Source of the DNA: DASCNA01 sp036011305
Lineage (GTDB): Bacteria > Verrucomicrobiota > Lentisphaeria > Victivallales > GWF2-38-69
DNA length: 64,000 bases
Assembly (NCBI GenBank): GCA_036011305.1
Contig: DASCNA010000167.1
Coordinates: forward strand, 14,255-78,254
Direction of reading: 5' to 3'
The position numbers were made by a program, and so were the translations under genes. The notes beneath the pieces were generated by a model, which made no database searches, was not told the origin of the DNA, and saw nothing but the letters and a program-made list of their open reading frames with translations. Position 1 is the first letter of the stretch, and every line of letters starts with the position of its first letter. Positions 18,512-27,701 of the stretch are shown here, in pieces.

Positions 18512-19065
18512 TGGCAGCTCTATACTACCTTGTCAGCAGTCTGCCACTTCTCACGCTTGGAGAAAAACCTCCTTTCAGTTCTGATAAATATATAGAAATG
18601 TGCAAAACATTTCTAACAGAAAAACAGATGGAAGATCTTTTGTCCCTGAATTTAATACCGAATCACACCGATTCTGCAGATTCAGAAGTAATAAACAGGT
18701 GGTATGACTGGGAAACCTGTCTGCGTAACAGTGTCGCAAAAATACGTTCATCTGTTTTCAATAAAGATTTTTCCTCTTTTTTAAAATATGAAAATGATTA
18801 TTTTTCAGAAATAGACAAGGGAGTACAGGAAGCATACTCCGCAGATAATCCTCTGGAAAAAGAAGATGCAATAGATAAGCTGAGATGGACATCGCTTGAC
18901 AATATTGAAGCAAAACATCAATTTGATTTTGGGAAACTGTGTATATATAAAATCCGTTTGATGCTATGTGAAAAAAGAATGAAAAGGTCAGAAAGCAAAG
19001 GGAAAGAAAACCTGGATAATACACTTTCTGAACTTTACAGTAATCAAATAAATGAAACAATATAA
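18511..19065 (+). CDS. DUF2764 protein of V-ATPase operon (C-subunit-like candidate)
   Basis: 184 residues, starting AALYYLVSSLPLLTLGEKPP, a hallmark of the DUF2764 family that sits between subunits E and A in spirochaete, chlamydial and Bacteroidetes V-ATPase operons. It is helix-rich with no membrane segment. No separate C, F or G genes are present, so it may take the place of one of them, most likely the d/C-type subunit linking stalk and ring; that is inference. Its start overlaps the atpE stop by one base. Confidence 0.8.
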   Translation: MAALYYLVSSLPLLTLGEKPPFSSDKYIEMCKTFLTEKQMEDLLSLNLIPNHTDSADSEVINRWYDWETCLRNSVAKIRSSVFNKDFSSFLKYENDYFSEIDKGVQEAYSADNPLEKEDAIDKLRWTSLDNIEAKHQFDFGKLCIYKIRLMLCEKRMKRSESKGKENLDNTLSELYSNQINETI

Positions 19066-19099
19066 TATATTCTAATATAATCATAGGAGAGCAACAATT

Positions 19100-20833
19100 A
19101 TGCTTGATAATAACCGAGGCCATATTATTGGAATAAACGGGAATATGATTACCGTTAGATTTGATACTTTTGTCACACAAAATGAAGTCGGCTATGCAGT
19201 TACCGGAGATATAAAACTTAAAAGCGAAGTTATCCGGGTCAGAGGCAACGATGCAGACCTTCAGGTATTTGAATCAACTAACGGATTAAAAATCAACGAC
19301 ATCGTAGAGTTCACAGATGAGCTTTTGAGTGTCGACCTTGGACCCGGACTCCTCACAATGGTGTTTGACGGTTTGCAGAACCCTCTTGATAAACTTGCGG
19401 CAAAATCAGGTTTTTTTCTTGAAAGAGGTGTATACCTACCTGCATTAAATGAAGAAAAACTATGGGATTTTACACCTACAGTTAAAGTTGGCGACACTAT
19501 AATTGCCGGAGATCATTTAGGGCATGTTCCGGAAGGTGTCTATACCCATTATATTTCAGCACCGTTCGGACTCATTGGAAAATGGCAGATTAAATCAGTT
19601 TGTAAAAAAGGCAAATATACAATTATAGATACAATTGTCACGATTACCAATGAAACCGGAGATACTAAAACTCTGACGATGCTTCAGAAATGGCCTGTAA
19701 AAATACCTATTACATGCTACAAAGAAAAAATACTTCCTGAAGTGACACTGATTACACAACAAAGAATTATTGATACTTTTTTTCCTGTTGCAACTGGAGG
19801 AACATTTTGTACGCCTGGACCGTTCGGTGCCGGAAAAACAGTTTTACAGCATGCTATAAGTCAGCATGCAGAAGTTGATATTGTAATTATTGCAGCCTGC
19901 GGTGAACGTGCCGGTGAAGTAGTAGAAATACTCAGAGAATATCCTCATCTTGAAGATCCAAGAACCGGACGAACTTTAATTGAAAGATCAATTATTATCT
20001 GTAATACAAGTTCAATGCCTGTAGCTGCAAGAGAAGCATCAGTTTATACAGCGGTAACACTTGCCGAATATTATCGTCAGATGGGGTTAAATATATTACT
20101 TCTGGCTGATTCGACCTCAAGGTGGGCACAGGCTCTCAGGGAGATGTCAGGCCGTCTGGAAGAAATACCAGGAGAGGAAGGTTTTCCTGCCTACCTGGAG
20201 TCACTGATTGCAAGTTTTTATGAGCGCGCGGGTTTAGTAAAATTAAATAACGGAGAACGCGGATCGATTACAATTGGCGGAGCTGTGAGCCCGGCTGGAG
20301 GTAACTTTGAAGAACCGGTTACACAGGCTACACTGAAAGTTGTCGGAGCATTTCTGGGATTGTCCAGAGAAAGAGCTGACGCCAGAAGATATCCATCTAT
20401 ACATCCTTTAGACAGTTGGAGCCACTACAAAAGTATAATAGATAGTGATAAAATAACTAAAGCCAGAAAAACATTAAGGCGTGGTAACGAAGTCAATCAG
20501 ATGATGAGTGTTGTAGGTGAAGAAGGTACCAGTATAGAAGATTTTATTACATATTTGAAAAGTGAATTTATTGATTCTGTATATCTACAGCAAAATACTT
20601 TTGATGAAGTTGACGGTGCAACCAGCAAAGAAAGACAGAAACATGTATTCGATAAAGTAATTACTATCATTGATTCTTCATACAAACTGGATGATAATGA
20701 AAAATCAAGAAAGTTTTTTGCCGAACTCAGACAAATGTTTATTGACTGGAATTACATCAAATTTAAATCTGATGAATTTTCACAGCAGGAAAGTTCAATA
20801 GACAGTAAGCTAAAGGAATTTGTCAATGCGTAA
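19100..20833 (+). CDS. atpA: V-type ATPase catalytic subunit A
   Basis: Catalytic nucleotide-binding subunit, 577 residues. The Walker A motif GPFGAGKTV is at about residue 240, followed by ACGERAGEVVEIL and the Walker B/arginine region LLADSTSRWAQALREMSGRL. The bulge region (about 110-200), special to V-type A subunits, is present. GGAGAG precedes the ATG. The gene runs 8 bases into the next gene. Confidence 0.97.
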   Translation: MLDNNRGHIIGINGNMITVRFDTFVTQNEVGYAVTGDIKLKSEVIRVRGNDADLQVFESTNGLKINDIVEFTDELLSVDLGPGLLTMVFDGLQNPLDKLAAKSGFFLERGVYLPALNEEKLWDFTPTVKVGDTIIAGDHLGHVPEGVYTHYISAPFGLIGKWQIKSVCKKGKYTIIDTIVTITNETGDTKTLTMLQKWPVKIPITCYKEKILPEVTLITQQRIIDTFFPVATGGTFCTPGPFGAGKTVLQHAISQHAEVDIVIIAACGERAGEVVEILREYPHLEDPRTGRTLIERSIIICNTSSMPVAAREASVYTAVTLAEYYRQMGLNILLLADSTSRWAQALREMSGRLEEIPGEEGFPAYLESLIASFYERAGLVKLNNGERGSITIGGAVSPAGGNFEEPVTQATLKVVGAFLGLSRERADARRYPSIHPLDSWSHYKSIIDSDKITKARKTLRRGNEVNQMMSVVGEEGTSIEDFITYLKSEFIDSVYLQQNTFDEVDGATSKERQKHVFDKVITIIDSSYKLDDNEKSRKFFAELRQMFIDWNYIKFKSDEFSQQESSIDSKLKEFVNA

Positions 20834-22130
20834 AGTATATCATAGAATATTACAGGTTGCCGGAAATGTTATCACAGTGGAGGCTGACAACATAGCCTAT
20901 AATGATTTAGCAGAGGTTACTACAAGGCATGGAGTCTCATTAGCCCAGGTAATCCGTTTGCAGGAAAACAAAGTTTATTTACAGGTCTTTGCAGGAAGCC
21001 GCGGCATTTCCACGGATGATGAGGTAAGATTTCTTGGAAAACCTATGCAGGTTTCTTCGTCCGACAATTTATTGGGCAGAGTCTTTAACGGCGCAGGCAA
21101 TCCAAGAGATTCACGACCTGCCATCAAGGAAGATTTGAAGGAAATAGGCGGTCCGTCTGTAAATCCTTCTAAAAGAATTATTCCTAATAAAATGGTTCGT
21201 ACAGGAATTCCTATGATTGATGTTTTCAATTCTTTGGTTGTATCTCAGAAAATTCCTATTTTCTCTACAGCCGGGGAACCTTATAACCGCCTTTTAGCCA
21301 GAATAGCACTGCAAGCCGAAGTGGATGTTATAATACTGGGAGGCATGGGATTAAAATATGATGATTACCTCTACTTTAAAAACACTTTGGATGACCATGG
21401 CGCACTTTCCCACTCTGTAATGTTTGTTCATACGGCTTCAGACCCTGTTGTTGAGTGTCTTCTTGTACCGGACATGGCTTTAGCAGTTGCTGAAACATAT
21501 GCTTTGGAAGGAAAAGAAGTTCTTGTTCTTCTCACAGATATGACAAACTATGCTGATTCACTAAAAGAGATTGCAATAACCATGGAACAGATACCTTCTA
21601 ATCGAGGATATCCAGGAGATTTATACAGCCAGTTAGCTGCGAGATATGAGAAAGCTGTAGATTTTGACGGAGCTGGTTCCATTACAATACTGGCAGTTAC
21701 AACAATGCCTGGAGATGATGTTACACATCCTGTTCCAGATAATACAGGATATATTACTGAAGGTCAGTTTTACCTTAAAAATGGAAGGATTGAACCTTTC
21801 GGATCACTCAGCAGGTTGAAACAGCAGGTCAATGATAAAACACGCGGAGACCATAGAATTATAATGGATACAATGATAAGGCTTTATGCTGACTATCGCG
21901 AAACCTGTGAAAAACAGTCTATGGGGTTTCAAATGAGTAGCTGGGATAATAAACTGTTGAAGTACGGAGGCTTGTTTGAGTCAAGATTGATGGATCTCTC
22001 TGTAAATATACCTCTGGAAGGAGCACTGGATCTTGGCTGGAAAACTTTATCTGAATGTTTTGATAAAACTGAAACAGGTATTAAAACCGATATTCTTAAA
22101 AAATACTGGCCTCGTAAATATGAGGAATAG
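20826..22130 (+). CDS. atpB: V-type ATPase subunit B
   Basis: Non-catalytic head subunit, 434 residues, lacking a Walker A motif as expected. Conserved stretches include RTGIPMIDVFNSLVVSQKIP and LVLLTDMTNYADSLKEIA. I choose the ATG at 20826, which has AAAGGA 8 nt upstream; an in-frame TTG lies two codons earlier. It overlaps atpA by 8 bases. Confidence 0.97.
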   Translation: MRKVYHRILQVAGNVITVEADNIAYNDLAEVTTRHGVSLAQVIRLQENKVYLQVFAGSRGISTDDEVRFLGKPMQVSSSDNLLGRVFNGAGNPRDSRPAIKEDLKEIGGPSVNPSKRIIPNKMVRTGIPMIDVFNSLVVSQKIPIFSTAGEPYNRLLARIALQAEVDVIILGGMGLKYDDYLYFKNTLDDHGALSHSVMFVHTASDPVVECLLVPDMALAVAETYALEGKEVLVLLTDMTNYADSLKEIAITMEQIPSNRGYPGDLYSQLAARYEKAVDFDGAGSITILAVTTMPGDDVTHPVPDNTGYITEGQFYLKNGRIEPFGSLSRLKQQVNDKTRGDHRIIMDTMIRLYADYRETCEKQSMGFQMSSWDNKLLKYGGLFESRLMDLSVNIPLEGALDLGWKTLSECFDKTETGIKTDILKKYWPRKYEE

Positions 22131-22156
22131 ATTAATTCGATCTTGGAGAATTTTAT

Positions 22157-22765
22157 ATGCCAAAAATCAAATTAACTAAAAGTGAACTAAAAGCACAACG
22201 GGATGCTCTTAAACAGTTTACCCGTTTTTTGCCTACTTTACAGTTAAAAAAACAACAACTCCAGCTGGAAACCCGTCAGTCTCAGGAACGTGTTAATAAA
22301 AATAAAATCAAAGAAGAGGAATTTAAAACTCATATTTCTTCCTGGATTTCTATGTTCGGCATTTCTGATGATGTTGAAAAAATTTCAAAGTATATAAAAG
22401 TAGATAAGATTGAAACAACCAATCATAATATTGCCGGTGTTACAATTCCTATCTATGAAAAGACAATATTTTCAATTGAAAATTACGATTTGTTCAGTGA
22501 AACGGCATGGTTGGACGACGGTATTAAAGCTGTCTGTGATTTAATAGAAATAAGAGCAGAACGTGATGTATTAATAGAACAGTTCAATAGAATCAACAGA
22601 GAATTAAGAACAACTACCCAGAGGGTAAATTTATTTGAAAAAGTAAAAATTCCTGAGAGTAAAGAAAATATCCGTTTAATTCAAATCTATCTTGGCGATC
22701 AGCAGACATCTGCTGTCGGACGTTCTAAAATAGCCAAGAAAAAACTGGCGGAGGCAGCACAATGA
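22157..22765 (+). CDS. atpD: V-type ATPase subunit D
   Basis: Central rotor shaft, 202 residues. Two long helices are evident: the N-terminal KSELKAQRDALKQFTRFLP and the C-terminal LREL-type region around INRELRTTTQRVNLFEKVKI, the conserved signature of subunit D. GGAG lies about 9 nt before the ATG. The stop overlaps the start of subunit I in an ATGA arrangement. Confidence 0.95.
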   Translation: MPKIKLTKSELKAQRDALKQFTRFLPTLQLKKQQLQLETRQSQERVNKNKIKEEEFKTHISSWISMFGISDDVEKISKYIKVDKIETTNHNIAGVTIPIYEKTIFSIENYDLFSETAWLDDGIKAVCDLIEIRAERDVLIEQFNRINRELRTTTQRVNLFEKVKIPESKENIRLIQIYLGDQQTSAVGRSKIAKKKLAEAAQ

Positions 22766-24582
22766 TTGAAAAAATGCTGAAAGCCACTGTTATCTGCAGA
22801 AATGAAGATTGTGAAAGTTCCCTTAAAGAACTTGGTTCAATGGGTGTCATGCACATAGAACAGACTTCAAAAATTATTTCTCATGATGTAAATACACTTG
22901 AAACTAAAATTTCAAAAGTGAAAGAGGCAATACAGGTCTTATCCGGCCACGCAAAAAAAAGTAAACTTCTAGAACCTACAAGTATAATGGTTATACCTTA
23001 TAAACTTACTCAGAAAGTTATTAATATTATTGAACATAATTCTGATATTAAGAATAAAATAGAACTATATACAAGAGATCGTGAAAAACTTCTGCCATGG
23101 GGTAACTTTTCATATCAGAGTATTGATAAGCTGCAGGAAAAAGGTCTTCATGTTTATTTATGCTCTTCCGGTGAAAGTGAAATAGATAAATATCGGGCAG
23201 AAGGCAGAATTATTGAAATAATATCTAAATCAAAAACCAATGTATATTTTGCTTTAATTTCAGAAAAAGAAATAGAAAAAACAGAATTACCTATTGCACA
23301 ACTGCCCTCTGACAGGAAATCACTTCGTGAACTGGATATTCAGATTTTGCTTCTGAATAAAAAGTTCACAAAAAATAAAAGAATTCTAATAAACTTATCA
23401 AGAAATGTATCTAAAGTTATTAGATACAAAGATTTTCTTGAAGTTGAATTAGAATTTATTAAACATAGAGATTCTATGAGTACAGATGGTGAATTATCTC
23501 ATATTCAGGGATTTATACCTACCAAAAAAAAAGATATACTCCTGCGGACTTCAAAGAAACTACACTGGGCCATACTGCTTGAAGAACCATCGGATGAAGA
23601 TAGAGTCCCCACTTTAATTACTATTCCTAAAGTATTTAAGATAGTACAGCCGGTATTCAAATTTATCGGTATTACTCCAGGCTATCACGAATGGGATGTC
23701 AGTATATGTTTTTTATTTTTCTTTACAATATTTTTTGCAATGATTGTGGGAGATGCAGGATATGGAATTCTGTTTTTTGCTGTAGCACTTGCTCTTAAAA
23801 TCATTTACTGGAAGAATGTAAAATATAAACTCCCCATAAACCTTTTTTTCGTATTGAGCGTAGCGACAATTGCCTGGGGACTTCTGACCAGTAGTTTTTT
23901 TGGATTACCGCAGGAGATTCTACCAAGACAACTGCATGGTATTAAAGCTCTTACCTCTCCTACATTTAAAGATAAAAATATACAGTACTTATGTTTTCTG
24001 CTTGCAGCAATGCACCTCTCTTTTGCAAGAATCTGGAAAGCTACAATATTTAGAAACAGCCTGAAAGCTCTCGGGCAGATAGGCTGGGCGCTGTTTATAT
24101 GGGGTAACTTCTTCACAGCTGTCAAACTGATAGTATTCACACAAACCCCCTACCCTCAATTCGCATTTTATCTATATGGATCAGGCTTTGTCTTGATTCT
24201 TTTATTTTATGTAAGGTGGAATGATGTTGGCAGCGTCTTTAACGTTCCGTTTGATTTTATAGGCAGTTTTACAGATGTACTTTCCTACATAAGGCTTTTT
24301 GCTGTAGGGCTGGCATCTTATTATATAGCAGAAAGTTTCAATAATATGGGATATATGATTATGCATATCTCCCCCTATTTAATAGTATTGACTATACTGG
24401 TATTATTATTTGGGCACCTTCTGAATATAGGACTGGCACTGATGGGAGTATTAGTTCATGGAATAAGGCTGAATACTTTAGAATTTTCAAATCATATGGA
24501 ACTCGAATGGTCAGGAACTGTATATAAGCCATTTACAAGAAAACATAAAAAAGATTTTAGAAATATAACACATAAACATTAA
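22762..24582 (+). CDS. atpI: V-type ATPase subunit I (a subunit)
   Basis: Membrane stator, 606 residues. The N-terminal half is soluble and coiled-coil. The C-terminal half has about seven transmembrane helices starting near residue 310 (MIVGDAGYGILFFAVALAL). The essential Arg facing the ring is visible in DVLSYIRLFAVGLA, and the following helix SYYIAESFNNMG is conserved. Its length is slightly below the usual 640-660. Confidence 0.95.
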   Translation: MIEKMLKATVICRNEDCESSLKELGSMGVMHIEQTSKIISHDVNTLETKISKVKEAIQVLSGHAKKSKLLEPTSIMVIPYKLTQKVINIIEHNSDIKNKIELYTRDREKLLPWGNFSYQSIDKLQEKGLHVYLCSSGESEIDKYRAEGRIIEIISKSKTNVYFALISEKEIEKTELPIAQLPSDRKSLRELDIQILLLNKKFTKNKRILINLSRNVSKVIRYKDFLEVELEFIKHRDSMSTDGELSHIQGFIPTKKKDILLRTSKKLHWAILLEEPSDEDRVPTLITIPKVFKIVQPVFKFIGITPGYHEWDVSICFLFFFTIFFAMIVGDAGYGILFFAVALALKIIYWKNVKYKLPINLFFVLSVATIAWGLLTSSFFGLPQEILPRQLHGIKALTSPTFKDKNIQYLCFLLAAMHLSFARIWKATIFRNSLKALGQIGWALFIWGNFFTAVKLIVFTQTPYPQFAFYLYGSGFVLILLFYVRWNDVGSVFNVPFDFIGSFTDVLSYIRLFAVGLASYYIAESFNNMGYMIMHISPYLIVLTILVLLFGHLLNIGLALMGVLVHGIRLNTLEFSNHMELEWSGTVYKPFTRKHKKDFRNITHKH

Positions 24583-24615
24583 ACAAATATAAAATATAAA
24601 AGGAGATATTAATTT

Positions 24616-25080
24616 ATGGATGCTCATTTAATGAATGCATTAGGTCAGGCAGGGGCATTTGCTTCAATCGCAATTGCATCACTCGGTTCTGGATTAGGAA
24701 CAGGAGCAGCAGGCGCCGCTGCAGTTGGTGCTTGGAAAAAATGTTATGCCCAAAATAAACCAGCACCATTCCAGTTGGTTGTTTTTGCTGGAGCACCGCT
24801 TTCACAAACTATTTACGGTATGATAATGATGTTCATTATTCTTGGAAAAGTCGCAACGTCACCTGAACTATGGCCGTTCTACCTAATCTTTGGTATATTA
24901 AGCGGTTTAGGATTATGTATTTCATCTTGGATGCAGGGAGTAGCCGGGGCCGCTGCATGTGATGCTTTTGGAGAAAACGAAAAAGGTTTTGTCAACTACC
25001 TGATGGTTATAGGTATTATTGAAACGGTATCCATATTTGTCATGGCCTTCGGTATTGTCCTCCTGGCAACGGTAAAATAG
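24616..25080 (+). CDS. atpK: V-type ATPase ring subunit K with Na+-type ligands
   Basis: Duplicated proteolipid of 154 residues with four helices. Only the second hairpin has the ion-carrying Glu, in VIGIIETVSIFV, as usual for V-type c subunits. Residues matching the Na+ ligands of Enterococcus hirae NtpK are present: Ser-Gln and Tyr in LSQTIYGM (helix 2), Gln in SSWMQGVAG (helix 3) and the Glu in helix 4. This suggests coupling to Na+, inferred from alignment by eye. AAGGAG precedes the ATG, and a terminator follows directly. Confidence 0.93.
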   Translation: MDAHLMNALGQAGAFASIAIASLGSGLGTGAAGAAAVGAWKKCYAQNKPAPFQLVVFAGAPLSQTIYGMIMMFIILGKVATSPELWPFYLIFGILSGLGLCISSWMQGVAGAAACDAFGENEKGFVNYLMVIGIIETVSIFVMAFGIVLLATVK

Positions 25081-25086
25081 ATTTTA

Positions 25087-25114
25087 ATCCTGCTTTTTAG
25101 CAGGATTTTTTTTT
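25087..25114 (+). terminator. Terminator of the V-ATPase operon
   Basis: The stem ATCCTGC/GCAGGAT around a six-base loop is followed by eight T. It begins 7 nt after the atpK stop and separates the operon from pyrH. Confidence 0.9.
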
Positions 25115-25151
25115 ATACTGTGATCAATCTTAATATGGAAAAGGAAAATAA

Positions 25152-25874
25152 ATGAGTTCTGATTTTATCTATCATAGAATACTGCTAAAAGTAAGCGGTG
25201 AAGCATTAAAAGGAGATAATGAATTTGGGTATGACCCAGATTCTGTTAGCAATTTAGTAAATCATATATCAACTATCCTGAATGAGGGAGTTGAAGTTGG
25301 ACTTGTAGTAGGGGCTGGAAATATTTGGCGGGGTGAAATAGGAAAAAGTTTGGGCATGGATCCTGTCAAAGCTGATTATATGGGAATGCTTGGTACTATC
25401 ATGAATTCTCTTTCCCTAAAAGATGCTTTTGAACGTGCTGGAATTAACTGTGAAGTTCAAACTTCAACTCATATGTATCCAATAGCTGAACCTTTTGATC
25501 ATGCGAAGGCAATAAAATATCTTGAAGAAGGGCGTGTTGTTATTTTTGCAGGAGGAACAGGACATCCATTTTTTACTACAGATACTGCTGCTGCATTAAG
25601 AGCTCTTGAAATTGGAGCAGAAGCTGTGCTGAAAGCAACCAAAGTTGATGGCGTTTATTCAGATGACCCTATGAAAAACTCCAAAGCTGTCAGGTATGAA
25701 AAAATCTCATATGACGATGCCCTTTATCAAAATCTTAAAATAATGGATTCCACAGCTTTCTCTCTCTGCAAGGTCAACAACCTGCCGATTATTGTTTTCA
25801 ACTTTTCGGACCCTGAAAACCTAAGAAAAGTATTGTCAGGTGAAACTGATATAGCTACTGTTATATCAAATTAA
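25152..25874 (+). CDS. pyrH: UMP kinase
   Basis: Phosphorylates UMP to UDP for nucleic acid and cell-wall precursors. The 240-residue bacterial PyrH fold shows RILLKVSGEALKG at the start, VVGAGNIWRG (substrate loop), AEPFDHAKAIKYLEEG and FFTTDTAAALRALEIGAE. AAAGGA stands 8 nt before the ATG. It is normally near tsf and frr, but here it stands alone after the V-ATPase terminator, with its own terminator behind it. Confidence 0.96.
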   Translation: MSSDFIYHRILLKVSGEALKGDNEFGYDPDSVSNLVNHISTILNEGVEVGLVVGAGNIWRGEIGKSLGMDPVKADYMGMLGTIMNSLSLKDAFERAGINCEVQTSTHMYPIAEPFDHAKAIKYLEEGRVVIFAGGTGHPFFTTDTAAALRALEIGAEAVLKATKVDGVYSDDPMKNSKAVRYEKISYDDALYQNLKIMDSTAFSLCKVNNLPIIVFNFSDPENLRKVLSGETDIATVISN

Positions 25875-25882
25875 TATATTAT

Positions 25883-25917
25883 AAAAGGTAACAGACAGTT
25901 TATGTTACCTTTTTATC
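25883..25917. terminator. Hairpin terminator after pyrH
   Basis: The 11-bp stem AAAAGGTAACA/TGTTACCTTTT is flanked by A and T runs and could serve both pyrH and the opposite-strand small gene at 25960. Confidence 0.8.
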
Positions 25918-25959
25918 TTCACTTCTAAACAGCAAACACTATTCACATGTCAGTGCACT

Positions 25960-26172
25960 TTACTGGTAATAATATACAGTGTAAACACTTTTATTTTTAC
26001 CATTACGTATATTACTTGAAATAGCATATAAAGATTTAGCATATGTATGTTTGTTTTGTTGTTGCAGATTATTTACTCTCTGAGCAGGCATACTTAGAAA
26101 ATTTAATAAAATTATTCCAAATATAAATAATGGCAAACAACATATAGTAAGTATTTTACTTTGCTTTTTCAT
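25960..26172 (-). CDS. Small single-pass membrane or secreted protein, unknown
   Basis: A 70-residue protein with a perfect AGGAGG six bases before its ATG, much stronger than chance. Its N-terminus is KKQSK followed by a hydrophobic helix (LPLFIFGIILLNFLSM). The rest is polar and Tyr/Asn-rich and ends in VYTVYYYQ. It could be a membrane-anchored peptide or an exported one. It is divergent from the XRE-PAS regulator at 26379 and shares its promoter region. No family recognised. Confidence 0.6.
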   Translation of the reverse strand: MKKQSKILTICCLPLFIFGIILLNFLSMPAQRVNNLQQQNKHTYAKSLYAISSNIRNGKNKSVYTVYYYQ

Positions 26173-26378
26173 CTCTCGCCTCCTATTTTTTATGCATCAA
26201 CTAATTTCTTATTAGCTATACTTTAATATGACAGACAAAGAGAAAGGAACAATTGCAGCCACCTAATAAAAGAGGTTATTACATAATTTTTATGGAATAA
26301 TTACATAAATGATTATATAATATATTATTAGAAATAGATTAGATAATTTATAATTGCATGAAAATAAAAGTATAAAAA

Positions 26379-27542
26379 ATGAAATTCGATGCCGAAAAAT
26401 TCAGAGAATTACGAAAAAATAAAAACCTATCTATGAATAATGTTGCTTCCAAACTGGGTATTAATTGGCAAACTATATGGAACTGGGAAAATAGAAAAAT
26501 AATTCCATCGGAAGCAAAAATAAGATATTTAAGTAAATGTTTAGATATTGAAGTTAATCTGATTTCTGATCTAGATATTAATGCAGAGTTATCAAAAAGC
26601 AATTTAAATGATATAGCTGATTCATGGTTTTCATTTATTGACACTGAAGGTAAAAATGAAATTCAGTATGAAAAACTTATCTTCAATATTGCAAAAAAAC
26701 AGTCTGATAAACTTAAACAAGCTACAATTCTTGTGAATGCCCTGCTCTCATATATTAATGCAGTAGTTTATGTTAAGGATACAAAACTAAGATATATGAT
26801 TGCAAATAATCAGTTCAAAAAAAATCTTTCCCTTAACAAAGGATACTTTACAAAAGGAAAAATGGACTCTGATTTCTTCTCAAACTTAGAAGCTAAGAAG
26901 AATAATGAAATGGATAGAAAAGTTATAGAAACTGGAATTGCACTAGAAAATATTGAAGATTTCATTCCAGGAACCAGAAAAAAGAAATGGGGTTTAATAT
27001 CCAAAATACCTATTTTGGATTCTAATGGTAAAGTTGCAGGCATAATTGGTTCTTTTATTGATATTACTGACAGGAAAAAGAACAGAGAGCTGCTTGAAAT
27101 TAATATCAAAGACGCAAGGGATGGATTATGTATTTTTGATTATGATAAAGGTGAATACCTTTTTATCAATAATGCATTCTCAAAAATATACGGATACAGT
27201 TTGAAAGAAGTCAGTTCATATGGAAGTAGATTTTGGGTTGATAAATGTGTACATCCTGATTTCATTCATATTGCCGAGGACTTTAAACAAAGATTAATGA
27301 ATAATATTACTGAATTAAAAATAATCAGATCTGATGGAGAAGAGCGCTGGATCCAAAGCACAATGAATAAGAAGAAAATTATAAATAAAAACTGCTACAT
27401 TGTTATCGAAAGAGATATAACTGAGGAAAAAATTAAATTATTAAAACTCGAACATGAAATCATATCAAAAGTAAGAGATATAGCAAAAAATATGCTTAGA
27501 GAAAGTATTGATGTCTCAATAATTGCCAAACTACCGGACTAG
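26379..27542 (+). CDS. XRE-family HTH regulator with two PAS domains
   Basis: Residues about 5-60 form an XRE helix-turn-helix (NVASKLGINWQTIWNWENRK). PAS 1 spans about 125-230 and ends in IIGSFIDITDRKK. PAS 2 spans about 240-350 and ends in CYIVIERDITEEK. It has no histidine kinase or cyclase output, so it is probably a one-component regulator that senses a ligand, redox state or flavin through PAS. It borders the purine island, and a second gene of the same design is at 36816. No ribosome binding site is obvious before the ATG. Confidence 0.85.
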   Translation: MKFDAEKFRELRKNKNLSMNNVASKLGINWQTIWNWENRKIIPSEAKIRYLSKCLDIEVNLISDLDINAELSKSNLNDIADSWFSFIDTEGKNEIQYEKLIFNIAKKQSDKLKQATILVNALLSYINAVVYVKDTKLRYMIANNQFKKNLSLNKGYFTKGKMDSDFFSNLEAKKNNEMDRKVIETGIALENIEDFIPGTRKKKWGLISKIPILDSNGKVAGIIGSFIDITDRKKNRELLEINIKDARDGLCIFDYDKGEYLFINNAFSKIYGYSLKEVSSYGSRFWVDKCVHPDFIHIAEDFKQRLMNNITELKIIRSDGEERWIQSTMNKKKIINKNCYIVIERDITEEKIKLLKLEHEIISKVRDIAKNMLRESIDVSIIAKLPD

Positions 27543-27636
27543 ACATAAAACAAATAAAAAAACTTCATAACCTAACATAATTGATAAGTTATTTAAACCC
27601 TGAATTATTCCAAGTATGAACTCTATGTAAAAAAGA

Positions 27637-27668
27637 AAAGGGATTTTGTTATATAACAAAATCCCTTT
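27637..27668. terminator. Bidirectional terminator between regulator and arcC
   Basis: A perfect 32-nt palindrome with 16-bp arms (AAAGGGATTTTGTTAT and its complement) lies between two convergent genes. Confidence 0.85.
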
Positions 27669-27701
27669 AATACAATAAATCTAAGTCGGTAAATTTAGAT
27701 A

